DNA of 64,000 nt, from the IMG/VR virus record IMGVR_UViG_3300026512_000003, positions 101,428 to 165,427 of that record; one strand, 5' to 3'. The notes beneath the pieces were generated by a model that saw only the letters and a program-made list of their open reading frames with translations, did not search any database and had not been told where the DNA came from. Of this stretch, positions 32,395-41,035 are shown piece after piece (positions within the stretch are counted from its first letter, which is position 1; every line of letters starts with the position of its first letter). The position numbers and the translations under genes are program-made. The stretch comes from a virus.

Positions 32395-33027
32395 ATGGGA
32401 ACAAGTAATTTTTGTACAGAAGATGCAAGATGTGTGTACGCAATAGACACATCTTACGAAGATGAGAATGGAGAGCCTGTAAACGATGAGTTTATTATAG
32501 AAGACATGTGTGATAATGTATGGTATGAACTCAAAGATATTGTTAGCAAAAAAAATACAATGAATATTTCAGATTCTGTACATCATGGTTATGATTTTTT
32601 GCGAAGCTATCCAGGCCATAGTTTGGGTGAAATATCCACAAGTATAAACATTGAAGAAGTAAATATCGAGGTGGAAGTTATAATCGAAGTGCTTTGCATC
32701 AGTGGTTATTATGAAGGAGCTAATCTTGACTATATTGTGAAGTTTAGAGATGAGTTTGGACAATATTCAGATGATACAAAAAATACTATCCAAGAATTGA
32801 TTGGTTGTTTAAAGTACGGAGATATTGAGATACCTGAAGGAAAAACAAAAGAGGATATTGTAAATATTATCGAAGAAGCAGAGACAAAACTTAGAGAAAA
32901 AGAAGAAGAATTAAGAACAACTGTGGAGAATGTTTTTGGAATGTTCACAGATGCATACAGAGTTGCTGCACGGTTCAGTAATGGTGAAACTGTGTATGAA
33001 AAATGCGAAGACAAGGAAACGGCATGA
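32395..33027 (+). CDS. Hypothetical protein, 210 aa
   Basis: The start MGTSNFCTEDARCVYAIDTS follows AAAAAGGATAAAAA. The opening resembles small phage accessory proteins beginning MGTxNF. A coiled segment covers about 145-185 (KEDIVNIIEEAETKLREKEE). Overlap with the next gene is ATGA. The function is unknown. Confidence 0.6.
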   Translation: MGTSNFCTEDARCVYAIDTSYEDENGEPVNDEFIIEDMCDNVWYELKDIVSKKNTMNISDSVHHGYDFLRSYPGHSLGEISTSINIEEVNIEVEVIIEVLCISGYYEGANLDYIVKFRDEFGQYSDDTKNTIQELIGCLKYGDIEIPEGKTKEDIVNIIEEAETKLREKEEELRTTVENVFGMFTDAYRVAARFSNGETVYEKCEDKETA

Positions 33028-33260
33028 AAGAGATGGATTTACAGGGTTGTATACAAAAACCGAGTGATTTGAAAGTTTGTAAAAAGTGCAATAGGCTGAA
33101 CTGGTATGAAAATGAAACATGCATAAGTCAAGATTGTCGTTCTGAAGTATTTTTAGAAGATGAAGATATTATTGTGTGTGTAATTGAAGAAGAGTATAAG
33201 TTCTATAAAGAAGAGGGTTTTTCAGAAATCGAGGTGGATAATATATTTATAGAGGTGTAG
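33024..33260 (+). CDS. Zinc-ribbon hypothetical protein, 78 aa
   Basis: The ATG at 33024 forms an ATGA junction with the previous gene. KVCKKCNRLNWYENETCISQ followed by DC gives a likely four-cysteine knuckle. The C-terminal part is acidic. Confidence 0.55.
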   Translation: MKEMDLQGCIQKPSDLKVCKKCNRLNWYENETCISQDCRSEVFLEDEDIIVCVIEEEYKFYKEEGFSEIEVDNIFIEV

Positions 33261-33307
33261 ATGTGAAAACAAATCAGGAAGTTTGTAAAAAAAATCCCGA
33301 ATTGGAC

Positions 33308-33366
33308 GAGCTATAAAAAATATAGCTACTAAAAAAGGAAACAAAGATGGAATTAAAAATAAATGA
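33308..33366 (+). repeat. Leader and start repeat, copy 1 (second copy at 34380-34439)
   Basis: The segment GAGCTATAAAAAATATAGCT and the following ACTAAAAAAGGAAACAAAG, with the first seven codons (MELKIND), recur about 1.07 kb downstream with few changes. The copy thus contains the untranslated leader, ribosome site and first codons. It starts inside the end of a 17-codon GTG frame (33263-33316) too short to call. Confidence 0.7.
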
Positions 33367-34372
33367 TGTCCTATGGCAAAAGCCGATCAAAAAAAACTAT
33401 ATGGGAAGACACACTATGTTAAATCCCTGTAGGGATAGGTGTATCTTTTATTTAAAAAAAGGACAGATTATGACGGAAAATATATTCAATGGAAAACAAC
33501 TAGAAGTGATTGCAACTGAGGCAGAAGCGATCAATGACTATAGCTCAGTAAGATTTTGGGTAAATGGAAAAGAAGTGAATGCTGAAAATGTAAAAATGGT
33601 TGTTTATGTAGAAGATGAAGAGTTGGAAAACCAATGCATATATTGTGGAAAAAATGAATCAAAACACTTTCTTTGTGATGGATGTGGTGCTGGTATGTGT
33701 GATGAATGTTATGAAACAAATGAGCATACAGAACACTATAACCGACCACTAGAGGAATGCGAAGATGCACAAATTGATTTAATCAAGCATGTGTGCCAAA
33801 GCGACGATCCTCAATATATATGTGAAACATGTATGAAAAAAGCACTTTCTCTGACTCCTGATGATTTTGCAAAAGAAGCAAATAAAATTCTTGAGGGGTT
33901 AAATTTAAGAGCAGTAATCATTGAGACATCAGAATTATATGGTGAAAATAATGATGAGATAAAAAAAGGAGATCCATTCTATATGGCAGAAATGTACGAA
34001 GGGTATCTGGAAGATATTGAAAGTGAAGAAGAGATAGAAAATACAAGAACAGGAAGATACTGTTCTTTAGAATCTGTTTCAGAAGAGCTTGAAAAATTCG
34101 CACAAGAGGAAAAACTAGGTTTTATTTCTAAAGAGATAGAAAAAATAGTAGGTACTCGATGGGAAAACAGACAACAACTCAAAGATTATCTATCTGATGA
34201 ATTTAAAATGGATGTTTTACTAAGTGATGTAGATGAAAGCGGCCTAGTCTGTGATTATGCTTTTATTGGAAGTCTGTTTCAAGATTATGGATATTTGGAT
34301 ATTTATTATCTAAAAATTCCTCATGGAAAAAAAACAATATATATCACAGAAGTATCTACTTCAAATGAATAA
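33347..34372 (+). CDS. Zinc-finger hypothetical protein, 341 aa, or two fused frames
   Basis: The start at 33347 gives MELKINDVLWQKP, shared with the gene at 34420. A second ATG at 33470, preceded by AAAAAAAGGA, begins MTENIFNGKQLEV and may be the true start of the main protein. In that case the first 41 codons are a leftover of the duplicated neighbour, fused in frame. The main part has CIYCGKNESKHFLCDGCGAG then MCDECYETNEHTEHY, and YICETCMKKAL, a zinc cluster I recognise from phage proteins without known function. The C-terminal 180 residues are acidic and unassigned. Confidence 0.6.
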   Translation: MELKINDVLWQKPIKKNYMGRHTMLNPCRDRCIFYLKKGQIMTENIFNGKQLEVIATEAEAINDYSSVRFWVNGKEVNAENVKMVVYVEDEELENQCIYCGKNESKHFLCDGCGAGMCDECYETNEHTEHYNRPLEECEDAQIDLIKHVCQSDDPQYICETCMKKALSLTPDDFAKEANKILEGLNLRAVIIETSELYGENNDEIKKGDPFYMAEMYEGYLEDIESEEEIENTRTGRYCSLESVSEELEKFAQEEKLGFISKEIEKIVGTRWENRQQLKDYLSDEFKMDVLLSDVDESGLVCDYAFIGSLFQDYGYLDIYYLKIPHGKKTIYITEVSTSNE

Positions 34373-34379
34373 TTGGGAT

Positions 34380-34439
34380 GAGCTGTAAAAAAACATAACT
34401 ATTAAAAAAGGAAATAAAGATGGAATTAAAAATAAATGA
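34380..34439 (+). repeat. Leader and start repeat, copy 2
   Basis: GAGCTGTAAAAAAACATAAC and the following TATTAAAAAAGGAAATAAAG, with the MELKIND codons, match the copy at 33308-33366. Confidence 0.7.
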
Positions 34440-34839
34440 CACACTCTGGCATCCACTATCGTTGGATATTATAGAGCACAAAGTGATAAGCAAAATAGAG
34501 TTCGAAGATAGAATTATTTACATAGCGAAATCAGTACACGAGGTTGGTGCAAGTGGAAGAATAGAAGTCGAACTGTCCATAGATCGCAAAGGTGTAATAA
34601 GATTTATTGGACTTGCTGATGATTACGAGTACGACTTAGGGTTACAAGACTTTGTAGAAGGTATCTATTATAGAACTAGAAACGAAGCAAGAACTGAATA
34701 TTATATGATTCAAAAGACTTTGACTTTGGCTAATATGGAGGAAAAACAACGATTGTTCAAAGAAGCTCAAAAATCTTATGAGAGATGTTGTAAAGTCTTG
34801 GATGAGTTGAAACTTGAAAGGGAAGAAAATAAAAACTGA
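34420..34839 (+). CDS. Hypothetical protein, 139 aa
   Basis: The start MELKINDTLWHP is nearly identical to that of the gene at 33347. It continues as a beta-rich domain (HKVISKIEFEDRIIYIAKSV) and a helical C-terminus with a CC pair (YERCCKVLDEL). This looks like the intact member, the neighbour having only its first codons. The function is unknown. Confidence 0.6.
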   Translation: MELKINDTLWHPLSLDIIEHKVISKIEFEDRIIYIAKSVHEVGASGRIEVELSIDRKGVIRFIGLADDYEYDLGLQDFVEGIYYRTRNEARTEYYMIQKTLTLANMEEKQRLFKEAQKSYERCCKVLDELKLEREENKN

Positions 34840-34917
34840 AGAGGTTGGCGGTAATATTGAGCCTAAAAAAGCATGGTTAATTTTAAAATAAAAAATACCA
34901 ACAAAATAGGAGAATAT

Positions 34918-35421
34918 ATGAAGAATATATTGGTAGGGTTGTTACTTATAGTTGTCAACATGTATGCTTTATCTAAAGAGCAAAAAGATGTAGCGAGATT
35001 CGTGTACGAAAAAGGGAAGCCTTTTGATCTAGGCTATACGCTGGTTGCGATTGCTTGGCAAGAATCTAAGCTTGGAAAATACCCAATAAACCTAAGTGAT
35101 CCTTCTTGTGGAATAATGCATGTGATGCCTAGGTTCCTGATAAAAAGGACGAAAATGAAAGACACTCTATGGAATAGAAGTAGGTTGTGCGAAAGACTTA
35201 TTTCAGATAAAAGCTTCTCAATAGCTGCAGCAATTCTTGAACTAAAGTATTGGCAAAATTATTGGAAATCTAGAAAAGTAAACAGAGTGTGGAGCCATAT
35301 GGTTGCAAGTTATAATCAAGGATTTGCTTGTGATATAAACAGTGAGTATGTTAAAAGCATAAGGAAATATATAAAAAGGTTACGAGATAAAAAAGAAGTA
35401 TTGGCTATAAAAAACAAATAA
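34918..35421 (+). CDS. Secreted lytic transglycosylase-like protein, 167 aa
   Basis: The ATG at 34918 has TAGGAG upstream and starts a signal peptide (MKNILVGLLLIVVNMYA). The mature part shows VAIAWQESKLG with catalytic-type E49, SCGIMHVMPRFL and MVASYNQG, the three landmarks of the SLT/goose-lysozyme fold. It would cut glycan strands in the periplasm. Export by a signal peptide suggests a role in lysis, superinfection control or cell-wall remodelling, not a virion tail lysin. It is far from the amidase gene at the left edge. Confidence 0.78.
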   Translation: MKNILVGLLLIVVNMYALSKEQKDVARFVYEKGKPFDLGYTLVAIAWQESKLGKYPINLSDPSCGIMHVMPRFLIKRTKMKDTLWNRSRLCERLISDKSFSIAAAILELKYWQNYWKSRKVNRVWSHMVASYNQGFACDINSEYVKSIRKYIKRLRDKKEVLAIKNK

Positions 35422-35433
35422 AAAGGAAAAAAA

Positions 35434-35727
35434 ATGATAGAAGTATTAGTAACTAAAGGTAAAGAAAAAACAGCAACAATTGATCCTACTAGATTAGTTG
35501 GGGAGACATTATTGAGTTTAGTATCTGAAAAAGCAAAAAAAGAACTTTCTTCAGAGGATATAGTGTCATTTGATGGCAAAAAAGCAACCTACCGTGACGG
35601 AGAGATTATAAAACTAAGTGTTCCTGAGGAAGATCTGATTAATCAATCAATTACACAGTGGGTGCAAAAGCACCTCAAAAGTAAAGCGAAGTGTACGATT
35701 GTCGTTAGTAAACAGCGGGGAAAGTAG
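35434..35727 (+). CDS. Hypothetical protein, 97 aa
   Basis: The product opens MIEVLVTKGKEKTATIDPTR and ends CTIVVSKQRGK. Together with YRDGEIIKL it looks like a ubiquitin-like or small beta-grasp fold, but this is a weak impression. AAAAAGGAAAA precedes the start. Confidence 0.55.
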   Translation: MIEVLVTKGKEKTATIDPTRLVGETLLSLVSEKAKKELSSEDIVSFDGKKATYRDGEIIKLSVPEEDLINQSITQWVQKHLKSKAKCTIVVSKQRGK

Positions 35728-35738
35728 TTAAAGTAAAA

Positions 35739-35888
35739 TTGTCAAATTATCTATATGGATTGTCAAAAATAGAAAAGGAGTTTAGAGAAAAAGGACCATC
35801 AGAGTCTTTGTTTGCAAAAGCAGATACTCTTATGAGAATGTCACCGATAGAAAATCTGATAGACAGTAGAAAATATTTAGGGCGATAA
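35739..35888 (+). CDS. Small hypothetical protein, 49 aa, TTG start
   Basis: An open frame from TTG at 35739 encodes a helical, coding-looking product (KIEKEFREKGPSESLFAKAD). It fills the gap between two genes and ends 22 bases before the next start. GGGGAAAG lies 15 bases upstream, a long spacing, so the start is doubtful. Confidence 0.45.
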   Translation: MSNYLYGLSKIEKEFREKGPSESLFAKADTLMRMSPIENLIDSRKYLGR

Positions 35889-35910
35889 GCGCCAAGAAGA
35901 AGGAGTGAGA

Positions 35911-36348
35911 ATGAAACCAATGTTTTTAACGGAGAGAGTTAAGCAGGATATTTTAAAAGAGTGGATATTGTTTTGTCAAGATGAGAATACTTTTAGAAAA
36001 AAAGATGATAAACTCTATATAGAAACAGTAGATGATGCTAAAAAATTCATAAAATATCTTTTGGAAAAAGAGAAGCCATCTATTGAATTACAAGCTTTTT
36101 ATTGGTCTGCGAGGCTTATAATGGAGGATTTTCATCCAGAACATGAGTTGGAGATGTGTAGCTATGGCTTAGAAGTACCTAGGGATAAATGCCCTAATTG
36201 TCATAGTAATGATATTAGTGGAAGTTACTTTGAAAGATCAGGCGAAGAAGCATGGCAGCCAATAGTTTGTAATGATTGTGGTCATGAGTGGAATGAAATT
36301 TATGTGTTTGAAAAAAATGAAGATTCGGGAGAAGATTATGTACTATAA
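35911..36348 (+). CDS. Zinc-ribbon hypothetical protein, 145 aa
   Basis: AAGGAGTGAGA supports the ATG at 35911. A helical first part (ERVKQDILKEWILFCQDENT; KFIKYLLEKEKPSIELQ) is followed by a C-terminal zinc ribbon (KCPNCHSNDI, VCNDCGHEW), as in many phage accessory proteins. The end overlaps the next gene by 11 bases. Confidence 0.6.
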   Translation: MKPMFLTERVKQDILKEWILFCQDENTFRKKDDKLYIETVDDAKKFIKYLLEKEKPSIELQAFYWSARLIMEDFHPEHELEMCSYGLEVPRDKCPNCHSNDISGSYFERSGEEAWQPIVCNDCGHEWNEIYVFEKNEDSGEDYVL

Positions 36349-37009
36349 ACTTAAAGAAACAGACATTCCGAAAATGTCAAAATTAAACTGGGATGTGCAA
36401 CTTCAGAGCAATAGTTATTTAGAAGTTAATATCACTGAGGTCGGCTCAGAAAGAATGCCATATAAACAGTATGATTCAGAAGTAATTTTTCAGGATTATT
36501 ATGTGAAATATCAGGCATACATGCTACATATAGGTGATAATTCTAAGGTATATATATGTCCAAGAGATGAAGAGCCTACTATGGAGAATCTTAGGGAGTT
36601 TGATGCAAACGACTGGTCTGTATGGGGAGTTAAATGCTTCAATGCTGTTTATCGGGGGAAACATGGTTTTCGGACATCAGCAACTGCTCAAATTTATAGA
36701 AATGGAGTATTGTTTGACACTGTAGGTGGGAGAGACATGGCATATTCTCTGATAGAAGCTCAGGCTATAATTCATAAGCTTGACGATCCGAGATATCCAT
36801 GGTCATACTTTGAAATAAATTACGAGAAAAAAATAGTTGGATTAAAAGTAAAATGGAGAGGTAGGGATGCAGTAATAACTAGTTATATAGAAGGGCAAAA
36901 TGCTGTTATGTTAGATATTGTTGCTGAAGAAGATGAATTTGATACAGGTGAACATATAAAAGATTGGTTATTGAGTGATTCATTTGATTTTTGGCCAAAA
37001 GATAAATAA
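36338..37009 (+). CDS. Hypothetical protein, 223 aa
   Basis: The ATG at 36338 follows GGGAGAAG inside the previous gene. The product is tyrosine- and tryptophan-rich, with motifs such as AYMLHIGDNSKVYICPRDEE and FRTSATAQIYRNGVLFDTVG and no cysteine pairs. It resembles no family I know. Confidence 0.6.
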   Translation: MYYKLKETDIPKMSKLNWDVQLQSNSYLEVNITEVGSERMPYKQYDSEVIFQDYYVKYQAYMLHIGDNSKVYICPRDEEPTMENLREFDANDWSVWGVKCFNAVYRGKHGFRTSATAQIYRNGVLFDTVGGRDMAYSLIEAQAIIHKLDDPRYPWSYFEINYEKKIVGLKVKWRGRDAVITSYIEGQNAVMLDIVAEEDEFDTGEHIKDWLLSDSFDFWPKDK

Positions 37010-37022
37010 AAAAGGAAAATAG

Positions 37023-37541
37023 ATGCTAGAAGAAACAGTAATTGTGTTAGATTGTAGCACAGGAGAAGTGAGTTTTGTAGATGCAGTTTATGACCCAGAA
37101 AAAGAAGATATAGAAGATGTTGTTTTTTCTGAAGAGAGTGAGTTACACGAGTCTGATTGTAATTGGATGTCGTGTAATGCAAAACAAGTAGAGCAAAGTT
37201 TAAATGAGTATATGAAAAAAGAGGAATCTACTGAAAAAAACAAAGAAGACAAAGAGAAAGTAGTATCTGAGGTTCTAGATGTGTTTAACTTTGAAAAGGT
37301 TCATAAGACAATGGTGTTTTTAGATTGGAAATGGAAAAGTGGCAATGTTCCTACTGTGGAAGAGCTACACGAACAAGCAGAGATGTTGGTGCGAGAGAGT
37401 TTAGAAAGCGAGAGTATGATACTGTCAACAGGTGGTTTTACTGTAGTTAAAATTCCTGTTGAAAAAGACAAAGTCATGCTAGAACTAATGTTTAATGTTG
37501 AAAGTGCATACGATGTAATGGAGACTTCAAATGTTAGTTAA
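37023..37541 (+). CDS. Acidic hypothetical protein, 172 aa
   Basis: The N-terminal VIVLDCSTGEVSFVDAVYDP resembles a short strand-turn-strand module seen in other phage accessory proteins. A coiled acidic centre and a C-terminal alpha/beta part (MLVRESLESESMILSTGGFT) follow. It overlaps thyX by 11 bases. Confidence 0.6.
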   Translation: MLEETVIVLDCSTGEVSFVDAVYDPEKEDIEDVVFSEESELHESDCNWMSCNAKQVEQSLNEYMKKEESTEKNKEDKEKVVSEVLDVFNFEKVHKTMVFLDWKWKSGNVPTVEELHEQAEMLVRESLESESMILSTGGFTVVKIPVEKDKVMLELMFNVESAYDVMETSNVS

Positions 37542-38415
37542 AGGAGGGGTGAAATACACGAAGCCAAAAGCGTATCTCTTGAATGACACAGGGCTAGGTG
37601 TTGCGGAATTTGGAGCAAGAACGGCGTACAGTAGTTTTGATAAAAGTGAAAATGATGCCATACAAAATTTAGATCTTGTACTGAATAGTGAGATATTTAA
37701 CTCAGAATATGCAGAGACATCAATAGATAAAATAAAAGATATTGAGCACTCAAACCTGCTTGATAATTTAGCGTGGACATATTTTCATCATTCTGTGTTA
37801 GAGCACTGTATTTTACAATATATAATAAAAGGAATGAGTCGAGGATGTCTGCAGGAATTTTCACGACACAGGATAGCTTCACCAACCGTGCAGTCAACTA
37901 GATACACAATGAGCTTGGTTATCTACGCATACATAGCATCATTTTCTAACAATACTCAGAGGCAAGATTCATTGATATGGTTTATAGAAAAAATAAAAGA
38001 GCTAAATGTATTTGTTGTTAAAGGGTATGCTGAAGATATAGAGATTCGAAATCTGTTTGAAAAGCTTGATTGGCAAAGAGTTCATCTTGGAACAACCATG
38101 TTCGTAAAGATGGTTATATCTAAGGATGCTTTTACAAATGGCGTTCTTGAGAGAAAGACGCCAGAATTGATATACGATGGATTATTAATGTCAAAGGCAA
38201 AAAGGAATGCTGGAGATAATTTAAAATGGATTGTAACGGATAATTGGGCAGTTGATGTAGTGTGGACAATAAATCTCAGATCGCTAAAAAACTTTTTAGA
38301 ATTGAGAGATTCTGGAGCTGCATATTTTTTAATGAGAGAAGTTGCAATTGCTATAAAAAAAGCAACACCTAAAAAGTATCTTGAACTTATAATAAAAGGG
38401 GAAAGTAATGGATAG
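37531..38415 (+). CDS. thyX: Flavin-dependent thymidylate synthase ThyX
   Basis: The signature RHRIASPTVQSTRY (112-125) is the ThyX motif RHRxxSx4SxRY in exact spacing. Flanking elements HHSVLEH (86-92) and SRGCLQEF agree. ThyX makes dTMP from dUMP with methylene-tetrahydrofolate, FAD and NADPH. At 294 residues it is somewhat longer than bacterial ThyX; residues 40-80 contain an acidic insertion. It works downstream of the dUTPase at 27994. ThyX is also the usual enzyme in Campylobacter and Helicobacter. The start has GGAG upstream inside the previous gene. Confidence 0.92.
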   Translation: MLVKGGVKYTKPKAYLLNDTGLGVAEFGARTAYSSFDKSENDAIQNLDLVLNSEIFNSEYAETSIDKIKDIEHSNLLDNLAWTYFHHSVLEHCILQYIIKGMSRGCLQEFSRHRIASPTVQSTRYTMSLVIYAYIASFSNNTQRQDSLIWFIEKIKELNVFVVKGYAEDIEIRNLFEKLDWQRVHLGTTMFVKMVISKDAFTNGVLERKTPELIYDGLLMSKAKRNAGDNLKWIVTDNWAVDVVWTINLRSLKNFLELRDSGAAYFLMREVAIAIKKATPKKYLELIIKGESNG

Positions 38416-38599
38416 GTTTTACATAGTGAGAACATTTGACGGAGATTTCATAAATTTGCAAAAAATGAAATTAGAAACATGTAGATCAGTAAACCTTGCA
38501 ACAAGATTTACTGAAGTCGGAATTGAATTATTGAGAGAACAACATTGGCATGATATAGAATATCGCTTTGGTTTTCTAGAAATAATAGAAGTTGTGTAA
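38408..38599 (+). CDS. Hypothetical protein, 63 aa
   Basis: It overlaps the thyX end by 8 bases and has GGGGAAAG upstream. The product is mixed alpha/beta with no recognised family. Confidence 0.55.
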   Translation: MDRFYIVRTFDGDFINLQKMKLETCRSVNLATRFTEVGIELLREQHWHDIEYRFGFLEIIEVV

Positions 38600-38625
38600 A
38601 ATCAAATTAGAAAGGAGAATAGCAA

Positions 38626-39030
38626 ATGAAAACAGATAGTTTTAAAAAAGGCGATATTTTAAGAGTAAAGTATACCTTATTTACACATTATGGGATCTAT
38701 GCTGGTAACAATAGTGTAATTCATTATTCTGGGTTAGTAGGAAACGGAAAAATAGAAAAAACCTCCCTAGTAGATTTTGAAGACGGGCGAACTGCTGAAA
38801 AAATAAAAGTTGCTTCAAAGTTTTCAAAAAATGAAACTGTAAAAAGGGCAACTTTAAGACTTGGAGAGGATAAGTATAATGCGGTAACAAACAACTGCGA
38901 GCATTTTGTGCAATGGGCATGTAACGGGAAGCATAAAAGCAACCAAGTCAGAAAGGCAGCAATGGCTCTAAGTGCTATAGCTATCGGTGTTTTAAAAAAA
39001 AGTAATAAGATAAGGAAAAATTATGGATAA
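38626..39030 (+). CDS. LRAT/NlpC-P60-like thiol enzyme, 134 aa
   Basis: HYGIYAGNNSVIHYSG (H21, H33) and NNCEHFVQWA (C91) are the histidine and cysteine motifs of LRAT-like proteins, a circularly permuted branch of the NlpC/P60 papain-like fold. Members act as acyltransferases or hydrolases on lipids, amides or peptides. The last 25 residues are hydrophobic then basic (AAMALSAIAIGVLKKSNKIR), suggesting membrane contact. A role in altering host membranes or host signalling is possible; the substrate is unknown. Confidence 0.75.
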   Translation: MKTDSFKKGDILRVKYTLFTHYGIYAGNNSVIHYSGLVGNGKIEKTSLVDFEDGRTAEKIKVASKFSKNETVKRATLRLGEDKYNAVTNNCEHFVQWACNGKHKSNQVRKAAMALSAIAIGVLKKSNKIRKNYG

Positions 39031-39241
39031 AAAATTTGAAGTATTTGCCACGATGTTGACAAGTGTTCGATACGAAGTGGTGTCTTCTAGTGAGCAAGAA
39101 GCGATGGAAAAAGCCGAGAAAATGTTCAAGTACGATAAAGATATTCTTCTTGACGACTCTTCTATTCAAGGAGATATTGTTTCTGAGAATAGTGGGGTAG
39201 ATGACGCTATTGAGTATGTCGAAAGTAAAAGAAAGGAGTAG
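39023..39241 (+). CDS. DpnD/PcfM-like small protein, 72 aa
   Basis: KKFEVFATMLTSVRYEVVSS, then EQEAMEKAEKMF, fits the strand-strand-helix pattern typical of DpnD/PcfM-like proteins. The function is unknown. It starts inside the previous gene behind ATAAGGAAAA. Confidence 0.55.
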   Translation: MDKKFEVFATMLTSVRYEVVSSSEQEAMEKAEKMFKYDKDILLDDSSIQGDIVSENSGVDDAIEYVESKRKE

Positions 39242-39243
39242 TT

Positions 39244-39888
39244 ATGGAACTTAAAGAAGCAAGAGAATTTGTGATGTCTTTATCAAAAGAAATGAAAAGC
39301 CAAGATAGTAGAAGCACAAACAAAAATGCGTATGGGCTTATTTTACTTCAAGAGGAGACAATTCTCCGTCCAGATGGATATGGGAGTGAGCTGATGCTAT
39401 ATTGGAATGAGGAGGAGTATTTTGAATGGGATGAATTTATTGTAGACCTGAAAGAATATTATGACTATAATGGAGAAATATCTCTAGAAGATAAAAAACT
39501 CATCCATACTATAGAAGATTTTGGAGATTTCTATACTCTGAAGCACAGCACTGTTGTCGATAAAATAGATGGAATGATATTGGAAGTAGACAGAGAGAAA
39601 ATTGCTTGCAAATACAATGCTAATTTCTTTCTTACAGAAAAAGCATATGAGCAGTATGCAAAAGAAGATGGACACAATCTGAATAAACCTGAATCATATG
39701 GTATTTTTATGAGAAGAAACAAAGAAATGCAAGATTTAATTAAAGCTGTACACACTCTTGCAGAGTCATTTGAAAAAGAGCAGTCTGAGGTTAAAAAACT
39801 TGAAAGTATTTGTGAAGAACTTGTAAATTTAAAAAAAGGTGTAGAAAGTCATAGCTGGTCGGATTATAAAAGGGAGAAGATATGTTAA
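39244..39888 (+). CDS. Hypothetical protein, 214 aa
   Basis: The first half is mixed (YGLILLQEETILRPDGYGSE; YWNEEEYFEWDEFIVDLKEY). Residues 165-205 form a coiled coil (LAESFEKEQSEVKKLESICE). No family is recognised. It overlaps the next gene by 7 bases. Confidence 0.6.
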   Translation: MELKEAREFVMSLSKEMKSQDSRSTNKNAYGLILLQEETILRPDGYGSELMLYWNEEEYFEWDEFIVDLKEYYDYNGEISLEDKKLIHTIEDFGDFYTLKHSTVVDKIDGMILEVDREKIACKYNANFFLTEKAYEQYAKEDGHNLNKPESYGIFMRRNKEMQDLIKAVHTLAESFEKEQSEVKKLESICEELVNLKKGVESHSWSDYKREKIC

Positions 39889-40307
39889 CAATGGACAAGA
39901 CAATAAAAGACACAACAAAAAAACAAGCATTTAAAGTAGATGAGGACTGTTCTGTGTACGAAAAAGTGCAACAGATGTTAGACCTTAACAGAGAGCTGGA
40001 GGGCAAAAAAATACCTATACTAGTCAGTATTAGCTATGGTGCATTTAGGGTGCCAAAAGAAATGTGTAAAAAACTTGGAATCGAATATGACAAATATGAA
40101 AGTTTTGAGATTTTTTCTAAAGACAGAGCTAATAAAGGGCTTATTGAGGCGTATAAGGAAGTGAAGAGAAGCAACCCAAAAGCCGTAGAACATTTAGGGA
40201 TAGAATTTGTAGACTGTAACTCAATATTTTTTTGTGGTATTAAAACTTACGACGGGAAGGAACAAGTGGTCTCGTCTGGTTACGAGCCACTAGAGAGGTA
40301 TCTATAA
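39882..40307 (+). CDS. Hypothetical protein, 141 aa
   Basis: GGGAGAAGAT supports the ATG at 39882; another ATG follows three codons later. The product is basic-acidic mixed with strands KIPILVSISYGAFRVP and CNSIFFCGIKTYDG. No family is recognised. It shares a base with the next start (TAATG). Confidence 0.6.
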   Translation: MLTMDKTIKDTTKKQAFKVDEDCSVYEKVQQMLDLNRELEGKKIPILVSISYGAFRVPKEMCKKLGIEYDKYESFEIFSKDRANKGLIEAYKEVKRSNPKAVEHLGIEFVDCNSIFFCGIKTYDGKEQVVSSGYEPLERYL

Positions 40308-40579
40308 TGTTTGGAGAATTATACAGAAAAATAAAGACTTGTTTAGCTGTATTAGCTGAAAATAAATATTCTGTTGTAGACCACGAAAAATACAGCAAAG
40401 ATGGATTGATGGAGAAAACATGGACATTAATAGTAGAAAGAAAATGCAACGGAAAATGGGCAGGGTTTATTTACGATGATTTTTTGGATTCAACATTTGC
40501 TGTAACAGAAGAACACAAGCGAAGAATTGATGCTGTTGCAGAATCAAAAAAATATGCCGAAGATTTGAAAAGGATATAA
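40307..40579 (+). CDS. Hypothetical protein, 90 aa
   Basis: The product is basic in the middle (TWTLIVERKCNGKWAGFIYD) with a helical end. Not recognised. It ends 1 base before the start of the amber-interrupted gene. Confidence 0.55.
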   Translation: MFGELYRKIKTCLAVLAENKYSVVDHEKYSKDGLMEKTWTLIVERKCNGKWAGFIYDDFLDSTFAVTEEHKRRIDAVAESKKYAEDLKRI

Positions 40580-40580
40580 A

Positions 40581-40919
40581 ATGGATAAAGAGGAATTGGT
40601 AAAAGATGACTAGGTTATTATAGATGATGTTATTTTTAAGATAGACAATATTGTAGGACCTAATTTATATGGTTCTGAAATGACAGACAAGAGAGGATTC
40701 CATTATGAATATTATGGTTCAGAATTAAAACTATGGGAACCTAAAGAAGGTGAATGGTGCGTGTTTTGGGATTACGAAGAAGAATTAAACAGTGGCTCTT
40801 TAGTTATTAATCTTTTCAAAGAAGATCTATCTACAGGATATGTTTCTGAAAATATCTCAGGAGTTTTTAAATATGTTGCTCCACTAGAGATAATACGAAC
40901 ATTAAAAAGAAAGGAATAG
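40581..40919 (+). pseudogene. WxPxxGE-family gene interrupted by an in-frame amber codon
   Basis: ATG at 40581 follows AAAAGGATATAAA. After ten codons (MDKEELVKDD) comes TAG at 40611-40613, then VIIDDVIFKIDNIVGPNLYG and the rest in the same frame to 40919. Paralogues have GDW(V/I) at this place (VGDWVTD at 62188, EGDWIIN at 25432), so the amber sits exactly where a conserved tryptophan is expected; TGG to TAG is one base. The body has LWEPKEGEWCVFWDYEEE. A downstream ATG at 40680 lacks a ribosome site. Either a recent null mutation or a read-through site. Confidence 0.7.
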
Positions 40920-41035
40920 TGTCATTAAGAGTAATTATACAAAACTTTACATTTTTATATGATGTAGACAAGCCATAACTAGTTGTAAAAGCACAAGAGA
41001 TAAGTTTAGAAAAATGAACAAAAAAAGGAAATAAG

